A stretch of DNA of 64,000 bases from contig OY986439.1 in NCBI GenBank assembly GCA_963920525.1, forward strand, positions 44,689,193 to 44,753,192, in the 5' to 3' direction. The translations under genes were made by a program, and so were the position numbers. This DNA is from Dichetophora obliterata (Eukaryota; Arthropoda; Insecta; Diptera; Sciomyzidae). Under the pieces are notes generated by a model. That model was given only the letters and a program-made list of their open reading frames with translations, was not told where the DNA came from and made no database searches. Positions 55,203-64,000 of this stretch are shown here, piece after piece; within the stretch, counting starts at the first letter, position 1; each line of letters opens with the position of its first letter.

Positions 55203-57719
55203 TAGGGTGGATCGAAAAAACGTTTTTTTGTCTGATCGAATTCTAAAAGCACGCCAAAGTTGCGGACTTATGCCAGTAGTGTCTGTGCAAAATATTTAGT
55301 TAATTGGATAATATCTTCTGTCTCAAACCTGGGCCAAAAATTTGTCCATACCATTTATATAGGAAAAAAGTGTTATTTTTTTGGAAAAAGTCATAATTAT
55401 TTTTTTTTGTAACAAAACGGGTACGCATCTCATTTAGCAATTAATTGCTTGTAACAATAGCTTATCAAACATAACAATTGGACAAAATCTACACGAGTTG
55501 CGATACTTCCTGTCCCAAACCTGGCCTCAAATATTCGAAATGTTATTCTAAAATGCCACATATCATTTTTTTGCTGCCAAGTACAAAAGACTTTATAGCA
55601 GATTACATAATTTTCATATAGCCATATAATAGTCATATATCCATTACTTGTTACAACAAACGTGACCCAGAGCCTACCACGTGGAGGTGGCTACACTTCA
55701 GGTTCCACCCGAGCCCTCTCCAACCACCCAACCATGAAGGGCTTTTTTTTTTGTATTTTTTTTTTTAATTTTTTTATTATATTTTTATAAGTTTTTTTTT
55801 AATAAAATTACATTTTTAAAGTAGAGTTAATCTGTATCAATATCAGTTATATCGGCGAGAAAATAATCGGATTTTGTTTCAAATATAGGCAGTCGTTTTC
55901 GAGACTGTAAAGTCGACCTTATGTGTCTGTCTCGAGCTTCCTGGCCGCATACTCTGCTTGCTGCCTCCGTTACTAGTTTTACTGTCCGTTCAACAGCTAC
56001 TGTGTGACACGGGAACTTACAAAAGTCCCAATCGACAAACAGTTCGTTACCTGATAACTTTTGCATGAGTTCATCAGCAGACACATGATCCAAAACTGGA
56101 GGCAACGTTACTGCCAGGGCTGGAGCTTTCCAGTCAATTATCTTAGAGTAATGTGTAGCCTTAAAATTTTGGTGATTTAGGCACAATATTTTGGCGAAAA
56201 ACTCCACATTATTTAGAGCGAGCCGTTTCTCTGGACTTCAAAATGATTTTAAGCGCATCTTGGCGTATATCTGTTCTGGTGTCTGTTATGATGCTAAGAA
56301 GAATATTTTACGGCAATGCGAAGAATGCGTTCTGCTGAATCGAGCGATTCACAACGATGCGATATGCAGGTGACAGGAATCTTGATCGTTGTATGATCTC
56401 AATGAGATGCCTGGAACCATCTTTGATGGATTCATCCCTTTTGATCTTAAACCACATGGGGACGTAAACTTTAAGTAAATACTTAACAATGTGCTAAAAT
56501 TTTGCCGATGGTGTGCGTGTAGAAAATTAATAATAATAATACGTTTAAAAAATTTAAAGAAACACGGTTTGCAGTGTAAGCCATCGAGCCTTGTTAATTT
56601 TACCTGGGTCTTGGCATTGGAGGTCATCTGTACAAACACCTGATGCCACTGCTCGGGATATATCAAGCAAATACTTTTGGTCTTGGCTTAGACATTTAGA
56701 ATCAAAGTCAGGTAAATCGTATTTGACAGCTGTATATTTAGCGATAGGCCATGTCTCGCAATCTGTCAATTTGGATCCAATTGGTCCTATATAAGAATTC
56801 GGTCCAAAAGTGGTACCATCGATGGTTCCAAACAAACTTCGAAACGGTAGCTCGTTGAAATGAATAAGGCATACCATTCATTGCAGTGGCTGCTAAGCTT
56901 TTCTTCTAACTTCCTTACTACTCCCCCGGTCCAACCATTTTTAATCCCATAAGACGTCGCACGTCAAGAGAACATTTTATCACGTCTTCGTATGTCGGCA
57001 GCTGAGATCTAAGAAAGTCTTATGGAATTCCAAAAATCTGGCAAGGTTCTGCATGCCGTGAAGAAAATTTCGAGACTGACATTATGAAAGGAATTAGACT
57101 AGGATTTATGAATTTAAATACAGGAATACACTAAAAAATACTCCGGAAAGAAAAGAGATCAAAAAAACAGATTGACTTGACTTTACTGTTGAGCTTTATT
57201 ATTCAAATGCAAAAAAGCAGCCAAATAAATTTTAAGATATAAATTATTTTCTGATTAAATTCTGGGAACAAGAAAATAAAAATTACAAGCAAAAACAACA
57301 TAAACGCATACGCGAGCTAGCAGAGACGTCGCTCGATTGTTCGCAGAAAACTGCAACAAACCAAGAAGATTTGAATTTGTATTTTAACGATTTTTCAATA
57401 CAAAAAAAAATTTTTTTTTTCGAAGAGTAAAATATCACAATTCCTGTAGTTTTTGTCCAATTTTCCTGTTTGATAACTCATTGTAACAAGCAATTAATTG
57501 CAAAATGAGATGCTTACCAGTTTTGTAACAATTTACACTAAAAAAAAAATTATGATGAATTTTTCCAAAAAAATAGCACTTTTTCCTATATAAATGGTAA
57601 TAACAAACTTTGGGCCAATTATATAAATATTTTGCATAGATACTATTGGCATAAGTCCGCAAATTTTGCGTGCTATTAGAACTCGATCAGACAAAAAAAC
57701 CTTTTTTCGATCCACCCTA
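55203..57719 (-). mobile_element. 2.5-kb DNA transposon: about 300-bp TIRs, perfect 8-bp target duplication
   Basis: TAGGGTGGATCGAAAAAACG at the left and CGATCCACCCTA at the right end. The inverted similarity runs for about 300 bp on each side, with indels ('AATTCTAAAAGCACGCC', 'ATTTATATAGGAAAAAGTG', 'CAATTAATTGCTTGTAACAA' and inverse partners). ATCTACAA is repeated exactly at 55195-55202 and 57720-57727. The ends (TAGGG) and an 8-bp duplication fit the hAT group or another 8-bp superfamily. The minus-strand gene (55827-57015) does not look like a standard hAT transposase. Confidence 0.88.
55827..57015 (-). pseudogene. Protein of an unusual mobile-element family, decayed
   Basis: Pieces in order on the minus strand: LRSQLPTYEDVIKCSLDVRR (about 57015-56950); LIHFNELPFRSLFGTIDGTT and FGPNSYIGPIGSKL (56865-56780); SQDQKYLLDISRAVASGVC and KARWLTLQTVFL (to about 56560). 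Then, in another frame, YVPMWFKIKRD, DGSRHLIEIIQRSRFL and NRSIQQNAFFALP (about 56450-56310). The last piece contains SKIIDWKAPALAVTLPP, KFPCHTVAVERTVKLVTEA and ASRVCGQEARDRHIRSTLQS, ending at a stop at 55827. I recall similar uncharacterised arthropod proteins with the block FPCHTxAVERxVKLVTEAS, but cannot name the superfamily. Stops (near 56879 and 56308) and frame changes make it inactive. The start codon is unknown. Its place between long TIRs makes a transposase role likely; no catalytic residues were assigned. Confidence 0.7.
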
Positions 57720-57727
57720 ATCTACAA

Positions 57728-59470
57728 CTACCGATGTCAAGGGTAGTGAAAACAATAGTAATTTTTAATTCATCACATCACGTTTGATCCTATAAATCTC
57801 GATGCATGAATTTTCACAGTTGTTGTTTGCACGATTTAAATCATAAAAAAGACTTTTACATGAAAACTCCACTTCGGTATATGATTTGTTAAGTTTTTTT
57901 AGAACATCATTCAATGAAATATTTGTTTAAATGCATTCATTTTTATTAGACGCTTTGGGAGGGGAGGGGGTTTGAACCCTGAAAACCCCTTATCTACGGC
58001 CCTATTTTAACCTACGTAAAAAAATTTTCAAAAATTGTTGAAATTGGTCAGCCTTTAAGGGTACCTCCTTAGAACCTTTAGAATTTGTTTACATGATTTC
58101 ACACATTTTTGTGCCAAAATAGTAAACATCGACGGATTTTGCTAAAATTTAGTACAGAGTCGTTTTTAGGCCTATTTAAAAAAATTCCAAAAAATGGTGC
58201 ATATCGAACCAATAAAACCCCGCCCTCCCATACAAACCCAAACTGGGAAACAGGAAATGTCGACATATTTCAATGAAATTTAATACGATTTCATCTATTT
58301 GGGCTTATTAACACTGTTCTTAAACATAGTATACATCGATTAACTAACACCCCTCTCCCCACCTCTCCCGTACAACCCGAAACTGAAAAAACCATCATCA
58401 ACAGATTTCAATGAAATTTTATACAATGTTGTATTTTTGGATTATAAATACAGTTTTCGATTAACATTTAATATAAATTCATACATTCCCAATCCACCCA
58501 TTAACCACCTCAACTACCTTTATTTATAAACTTTTATGAAAAACAGGTAGTTCATAAAATGTTTTGAAAAAAATAAAACAGTTTGGATCCTTTATTTATA
58601 AAACAAACAAGTCTAATTGGACTACATGTAAAACATATTTTGCCTAGCACCAATAAAAGATTTTACTAACTTCTACCTAGGCAACACCTTTTCAATTTAT
58701 TAGTGGTTAAAAATTGAATGACTTTTTGAATGCTACTTTTCTTTGTAATGTTTAGAATAAGGCAAAAATTACATGAAATTATTTATTCTAACTTATTTTA
58801 TTAATTTGAATTTTTATAACCTTGGGTGTTTTGGGAAATAAAAAATAGACCAACCACATATTGACATTTCTAAAGTCGCGCACGTAACGTTCGTACGACT
58901 TTTGTGTTGTTAAAAAGTAAAAAAAGCAAAGAAAAATTTTAACTTTTTTGTCCTGTGTTGATTTCTGTGTAGAACTCAAGTTGTAATATATTAAGTGTAA
59001 AAGCTGGAAGCGATCGAAAGTATTGTACAAAGATAGAAGCAAACAAAAAAGGACGCGTTACGATACAAAAAATAGAAGTGGTTTTGGTCTGCATCTATAT
59101 AAAGACAAAAATCTGCGAAGTGGGCACGAGTTTTTTTTTCCAAAGTTATTTTAATATTATCTGAAATAATGTTGCTAAATATTCATAACTGTTTCGCTGC
59201 ATAATCTTTTTTAATTAATTTTACATAAACCTTATAATAATGCGTTACGATACATGTCTACGTTACGTTAAAAATTTTTTCCTTCAAAGAAGTACATTTT
59301 TTTATTGTTTTTTTTTTATTTAATTGAACTGGAAAAATATATAAAGTGTAATTCAGGATCGTAAAAATAGAATTATATTTCAGCTTTTGTTGCCATTCAT
59401 CACGTTTGTTGTCATTTTTTAAAAAATTCAAATTTAGATAAGCTCAACACTTTTTCTCTATTATGGAGGT
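57728..59470. other. AT-rich stretch with a worn repeat
   Basis: Two imperfect units near 58195-58330 and 58350-58470 share 'CTCCCATACAACCC', 'AAACTGAAAAAACC' and 'TTTCAATGAAATTTTATAC'. Otherwise no genes or element ends; minus 58788-59042 has no domain. Confidence 0.4.
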
Positions 59471-59820
59471 GTAAAAAATTTTCAGTAACATTTAATTTTT
59501 CAATCGCTGTAGACATTTTGGTGGAAATGCCCATTTATGGGAAAACACAAATGTACAATTAGGGAAATACTTTTTTCTTTTTTCCCCAAGACGTTATGTG
59601 ATTTTTTACCCCGATTTTTGCCAAAAAATCGTATTTTTTTACCTTATATAACCATTTCTAGTATCTGAATTAATGGGACGATCTAAAACCTTTGTATAAA
59701 TAAATTGTATAAGGCTAAGTAACCATAAATTTAAGTGTTTGTTTGATCAAATTGGTCAACAAAATTTCATAAATTTATATCTCAAAATGCTACCATTCAA
59801 ACATTTTTAAATGTAATTTT
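59470..59820. repeat. Dispersed repeat, inverted relative of 51720-52000
   Basis: Contains 'TAAGTGTTTGTTTGATCAAA', 'TATCTCAAAATGCTACCATTCAA' words and 'TTTTTGCCAAAAAATCG', the inverse of words at 51720-52000. Lies just left of the LTR. Confidence 0.5.
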
Positions 59821-59852
59821 CGTATTTAGTGGGCATGAGAATAATTAAGTAA

Positions 59853-60120
59853 TGTAGTGTCGACAAATTGTTAAAATATTTACTTGTTTCATTTTTTATA
59901 CTTTACGTTTAATTCTAATTATTATTTATATTCATAAAAAAAGTCACAGATAAAAAATGTATGTTAAAAAAATTTTTTTCATTATAAAATTATATTTCAA
60001 TTTGTAAAGACGAATAATAAATGTAAATGTGTTATAAAATAGAACTTCAAAATATTAACACCAAAAACTATATGTGCATATAATATAAAATAAATTTTTT
60101 ACCAAAATAAAACACTACCA
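59853..60120 (+). repeat. 5' LTR (about 267 bp)
   Basis: Starts TGTAGTGTCGACAAATTG and ends AAAACACTACCA, giving a short inverted TGTAGTG/CACTACC pair. AT-rich interior with several AATAAA words that could serve for 3' end formation. The boundary is inferred from the termini and the primer-site-like sequence directly after it; the second LTR is outside the window. Confidence 0.6.
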
Positions 60121-60122
60121 TA

Positions 60123-60170
60123 ATTGGCGATCCTGCAACGATCCTGCAACGATCCTGCAACGATCCTACG
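60123..60170 (+). promoter_or_regulatory. Primer-binding region with tandem 11-mer
   Basis: TGGCGATCCTGCAACG begins a few bases after the LTR. The start fits a tRNA-primer site (TGG + GA-CC pattern; 10 of 16 positions fit the complement of the 3' end of tRNA-Trp as I recall it). The 11-mer GATCCTGCAAC is then repeated three times, with a fourth partial copy. Initiation of minus-strand DNA here is inferred. Confidence 0.45.
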
Positions 60171-60274
60171 TGCATATTATTCTGCTGACTGAATAAAAGA
60201 CAGCTATTCTTCCTCTACCACGTCCAACTATAAATAACTCTTCGATTTCTCAACGCCCACACCACCAATTTGTA

Positions 60275-60592
60275 TTGTTCACAATTATCGGAAACGAAAA
60301 CATCCAATTGAAGCGACGTTATCAAAACGTACCAACTTCACCCTTCAATAACAAATCATCACCAGCGTCAATACCAGTCGAAACAACAATAACAGCAGCA
60401 ACAACAACACAAACAAGCACAATAATAACAACAGTAAATTTCAACAACTTCTTCAAAAATTTATGTGAAAAACCAACATCATCACCAAATACCGCCGTTT
60501 GTCTACGGAAGCACCAACCATACAAGTCGCTACCAACTACAAAACAAGAACAACCTAACATCAACAACAAACTGCAAGATAAGTTTAAATAA
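60275..60592 (+). CDS. Low-complexity leader open frame, 105 codons
   Basis: An open frame between the LTR and gag, rich in Thr, Asn, Ser and Pro (for example TTITAATTTQTSTIITTVNF), driven by ACA/AAC repeats in the DNA. No domain is visible. Gag starts only at 61078, so the leader is about 950 bases long. The frame may be chance, or a decayed N-terminal extension; it has no Gag-like motif. A CAA-rich base composition without stops could explain it fully. Confidence 0.25.
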   Translation: MFTIIGNENIQLKRRYQNVPTSPFNNKSSPASIPVETTITAATTTQTSTIITTVNFNNFFKNLCEKPTSSPNTAVCLRKHQPYKSLPTTKQEQPNINNKLQDKFK

Positions 60593-61077
60593 TATTATTT
60601 ATGATTTATTATTTATTACTATTTATATTATCATTACAAATATTATCATTGCATATTACACATATATTAAATTTTATTATGCACTTTGCTCTTAACTAAC
60701 AATTAATCAACAATTTAACTTTTAAATTTAAACTTAAATAATATTAATGAACTTAATTAATTTTTTTCTAATCATTAAAATCTTTTAAAACTCATAACTT
60801 ATTAATCAAATCTTCTTAATCAATAAATTAATTTGTTATTGATTAAATTTTCCTACTTTACAATATTGTTAAATAGCCTACAACTGTAAACAACTCTCCA
60901 ATTGAATAACTTTACTATATTAAAGTTTTTTAAATGGTATTAACTAGGTCTTTTACTAGAAACAATCCCTTAATTGATATTAACACTCCCGCTTTCGAAG
61001 AAAACACAAACATTTCTCCAACACCTCCATCTAATACATCAACACCAATGCACCACTAACCAAATCGAAACACAACA

Positions 61078-61925
61078 ATGGAAAACAACGCCACAACTTT
61101 TCAAAATCAAACCACACATATTCCTCATACACCTATAACTCAAACTCATATTAAATTACCAACATTCTGGGTTGAATGTCCCGATGCTTGGTTTTTACAA
61201 ACAGAAGTACAATTCACGTTACACAATATCACAAATGATGATTTAAAATTCCAATTAGTTCTTATTTCTCTTCCACAACATGTTATTACAAAGATTTTAG
61301 ATATTATTAATCCACCTCCAACTGTTCACAACTACTGTGTGAAAGATTTTCTCTTAGCGAAGAGAAAAGATTGGAAGAACTTTTTTCCAACACTCAATTG
61401 GGTGACCGTAAACCCTCCGAATTTTTCAGAGACATGAAGTCCCTGGCCGGTTCTGAATCAATCGTCAGTCGCGAACTACTTTATAAATTGTGGCAACGCA
61501 AATTACCACAACAATTACAAATCCATTTAACGTCATGTAGTGATAAAAGTGTCGATGAAAGAATAAACTTGGCAGACAATATTTATGAAGTCACCAATAA
61601 ATTTCAAAATTCAACTTCAATTTCGAGCATCAATCAAAATTCTATGGAACAATGTATGCAGAACTTAGTCCAAATTACTACAACACTTTGTCAAAATTTA
61701 AATCAAATTACACTGGACATAGCAGAACTTAAAACAAGATCAAGATCTCACGACCGGAACAATTCAAAATTTAGAAGCAACTCCAGACGACGATATTCAA
61801 ATGCACGTGATAATATATGTTGGTATCATAGAAAATTTAATAAAAATGCAATAAAATGTATTAAACCATGCGCTTTTGTTAATAAAAATGAAAACAACAA
61901 CACATCGAACCAAAATTTAAACTAA
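61078..61925 (+). pseudogene. gag: gag of the CsRn1-type element, frameshifted
   Basis: Structural protein of the retroelement particle. The first frame (61078-61437) opens MENNATTFQ and contains KLPTFWVECPDAWFLQTEVQ followed by FTLHNITNDDLKFQLV, the capsid N-terminal pattern. The expected continuation is in another frame (from about 61355): LEELFSNTQLGDRKPSEFFR, DMKSLAGS and LLYKLWQRKLPQQLQ. It then runs through a helical region and Arg/Ser-rich text to ICWYHRKFNKNAIKCIKPC, a CHCC-type zinc-binding segment (about 61818-61872). The stop is at 61923-61925. The change of frame near 61350 lies mid-capsid, so it is damage and not programmed shifting. Pol follows after 11 bases in a third frame. 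Confidence 0.82.
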
Positions 61926-61936
61926 ATAATTCCATT

Positions 61937-64000
61937 ATGACGGTGGCAGATAATGGAACTCAAATTAAACCTGCACGCCGCCTTTTTGTTTTAGATAAAT
62001 GCAATAATTTAAATTTTTTAATAGATACTGGTGCGGCAGTTTCAGTTGTACCATCTTCAAAATTCAAATCAATTAAAAGACATTCTGACATCAATTTAAT
62101 AGCTGCTAATGGCTCATCAATAGAAACTTTCGGTATAAAACTCTTTAAAATTGACTTAGGTCTTTGTCGTGATTTCGAATTTTCATTTTTATTAGCTAAT
62201 ATTTCAACACCTATCATTGGAGCAAATTTTTTGGAAAAGTTTGGAATCATAGTTGATATCAAAAATAAACAAATAATCGATTTAACCACTAAACTAAAAG
62301 TAAATGGAACTTCTGGCTTTTGTGATATTTACTCTCTCAAATTACCTCTCCATGAAAAGAAATTTTCCACCCTTCTTCAAGAATTTCCTGCTCTCACCTC
62401 TGAACCAGACTACACCAAACCAGTGAAGCATAGTACGGTTCATAGGATAGAAACAAAAGGAATTTTTCCATATACAAAACCACGTCGTTTAGATCCAATC
62501 AAAATGAAAATAGCCAAAACGGAATTTGAATACCTTGTAAAAGTCGGAATTTGTAGACCTTCTAATTCTCCTATTGCATCTGCCCTTCATTAAGTCCCTA
62601 AAAAAGAACAAAATGATTGGCGACCATGTGGAGATTATTGAATGCTCAATTGTATTACCGTACCCGATCGTTATCCTCTTCCACACATACATGATCTAAG
62701 CATCGAACTAAAAAACAAAACCGTATTTTCGAAAATTGATCTTGTTCGTGCATACCACCAGATTCCAATGGCCGAAGAAGATGTTTATAAAACGGCAATA
62801 ACTACTCCATTCGGAATGTTTGAATTTTTACGCATGCCATTCGGTTTGAGAAATAGTGCTCAAACCTTCCAACGTTTCATCAAAGAAATATTTTTTGGTT
62901 TAGACTTTGTGTTTACATACGTGGATGACATTTTAATTGCAAGTGAAAATGAGAATCAACATTTAGAACATCTAAAAATTATTTTTAATCTACTACAACA
63001 ATATGGACTTAACATCAAACCTTCAAAATGTATTTTCGGTGTACCTTCACTAGATTTTCTTAGTTATGAAATTTCTTCTAAAGGAATACAACCCTCTAAA
63101 GATAGAGTTAATTTAATTATAAATTTTGATAGACCAACTTCTATAAATAAACTTCAAAAGTTTATTGGAATGGTTAATTATTACCATCGTTACATCCCGA
63201 TGTTAGCTGCAGAACTAAGTTCTCTGCACGAAATGCTAACATCTGCATCCAAATATAAAACTAAACAATTAACTTGGACTGAAAAATCAACAATTGCATT
63301 TGAGAAAGTTCGCTCTCTTTTTGCCAAAAATACTCTTCTCACACATTTCAATAAATATGCAAAATTATCTCTAGCAGTGGATGCATCAAACGTCGCTATT
63401 GGAGCTGTTCTACAACAATCCACAAGAGATAGTTGGGAACCCCTAGCATATTTTTCTCAAAAACTTAGTCCCACAGAAATAAAGTATTCAACCTTTGATA
63501 GAGAACTTTTAGGAATTTACCGCGCTGTCAAACATTTTAGACATTTTTTAGAAGGAAGGCATTTTACTATATACACTGATCACAAACCATTGACATTTAT
63601 TATAAATTCAAAAACTGATAGATCACCCCGACAAACACGACATTTAGAATACATAGCTCAATTCACAAACAACATACAATACATTTCTGGAAAACAAAAC
63701 ATAGTTGCAGACACACTTTCTCGCATTCCAGAAATTGACGCGATATCTTCACAAGATATAAATTTTCAAACACTACACAAAGAATAACAAACAGACGAGA
63801 CTCTACAAATTCTAATTAAATCTCCAAATTCTAAATGCAATTTAAAAGCAGTTCTAATTCCTATTTTAAATATTAAAAATTGGTGTGACATTTCTAGTCA
63901 CTCTACACGACCCTTCGTTCCAACTTCCATGCGAAAGAGTATATTTGACAAAATTCATTCATTGTCTCATCCTGGTGTACGAGCCACTAGACGATTAATA
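61937..64000 (+). pseudogene. pol: pol (protease-RT-RNase H-integrase) of the CsRn1-type element, three in-frame stops, 3' end outside window
   Basis: Polyprotein that processes itself, copies the element RNA and inserts the DNA. The protease has FLIDTGAAVSVVPSSKF (about 62015-62065; catalytic Asp in DTGA) and PIIGANFLEKFGI. After a linker, RT begins near 62480. Stop 1 (TAA 62591-62593) precedes VPKKEQNDWRPCGDY; stop 2 (TGA 62639-62641) directly follows it. Then come [36 protein letters not shown] (catalytic Asp pair, 62918-62929) and [12 protein letters not shown]. RNase H has [45 protein letters not shown] and [11 protein letters not shown]. Stop 3 (TAA 63785-63787) precedes the integrase zinc-binding start (SHPGVRATRRLI at the window end). 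All pieces are in the same frame, so decay is by point mutation. The start at 61937 is only the first ATG after gag. Confidence 0.9.

Larger units (their letters stand above)
59853..64000 (+). mobile_element. CsRn1-type Ty3/gypsy LTR retrotransposon, decayed, 3' part outside the window
   Basis: Order: 5' LTR (59853-60120), primer-site region, a long leader with a low-complexity frame, gag, protease, RT, RNase H and the first part of integrase. The assignment to the CsRn1 branch rests on the gag pattern (CWYH...C...C in place of the usual CCHC knuckle; W...E.QF and KLW...LP blocks) and the RT/RNase H style; it is by recall. At least one gag frameshift and three pol stop codons show that it is inactive. 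The 3' LTR is not visible, so LTR divergence (age) cannot be read. Confidence 0.85.

Noticed and set aside
60322..60570. Minus-strand open frame rich in Val and Ile, membrane-like
   Set aside because: It is the antisense of an ACA/AAC-rich leader, where stops are rare by composition.
61345..61360. Programmed ribosomal frameshift in gag
   Set aside because: It lies in the middle of the capsid region and not at a gag-pol junction, and the old frame meets a stop only much later; damage is the simpler explanation.

Overview
This is AT-rich nuclear DNA from a eukaryote, almost certainly an insect and most probably a higher (brachyceran/calyptrate) fly. The basis is the repeat content: rosa-type DD41D mariner fragments, jockey/CR1-type LINE, CsRn1-type Ty3/gypsy element, Helitrons with fly-style ends, GT-AG introns with GTAAGT donors, and a tRNA-derived SINE. 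I see no complete host protein-coding gene. The only candidate host feature is a possible non-coding 5' leader exon (about 43090-43876) next to a 200-base assembly gap (42590-42789). The rest looks like intergenic or intronic DNA filled with transposable elements, many of them nested.

Layout. 1-2.5 kb: two tandem repeat fields. 2.9-8.4 kb: two members of one terminal-inverted-repeat (TIR) family. The large copy (3762-8401) carries a multi-exon gene on the minus strand; the small copy (2866-3666) keeps only the 3' end of that gene, in the opposite orientation. A Helitron and two MITEs lie inside the large copy. 8.4-12.3 kb: degraded elements, including minus-strand fragments of an unrecognised mobile-element protein. 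12.3-14.1 kb: a DD41D mariner inserted in a MITE. 14.4-14.8 kb: a near-perfect hairpin element. 16.0-18.2 kb: a 5'-truncated LINE. 19-21 kb: TIR elements.

21.8-26.3 kb: a three-level nest (foldback element, hAT with an 8-bp target duplication, TIR element). 27.2-28.8 kb: a TIR element containing a SINE, then a small MITE. 29.1-31.9 kb: a hAT inside a hAT, both with perfect 8-bp target duplications. 32.9-34.7 kb: a foldback element with about 466-bp arms. 36.1 kb: a second SINE copy. 37.4-38.1 kb: a repeat-rich TIR-like element with a tRNA-like sequence. 39.6-40.9 kb: a mariner relic and two MITEs. 43-45 kb: gap and possible leader exon. 45.2-49.4 kb: two minus-strand Helitrons flanking another mariner relic. 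52.9-53.9 kb: MITEs. 55.2-57.7 kb: a 2.5-kb element with about 300-bp TIRs, a perfect 8-bp target duplication and a decayed gene of an unusual family. 59.85 kb to the end: the 5' LTR, leader, gag, protease, RT, RNase H and start of integrase of a decayed CsRn1-type retrotransposon that runs off the window.

The genes do not form a host pathway. Their relations are those of mobile elements: autonomous-type parents with deletion derivatives, and elements inserted into one another, which gives relative ages. The two most interesting units are the 3762-8401 family (CAC-starting ends, TA flanks, subterminal repeats, an intron-containing gene) and the 55203-57719 element (hAT-like ends and target duplication, but a protein that does not look like a standard hAT transposase). 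Family names come from motif recognition by eye, not from database searches.
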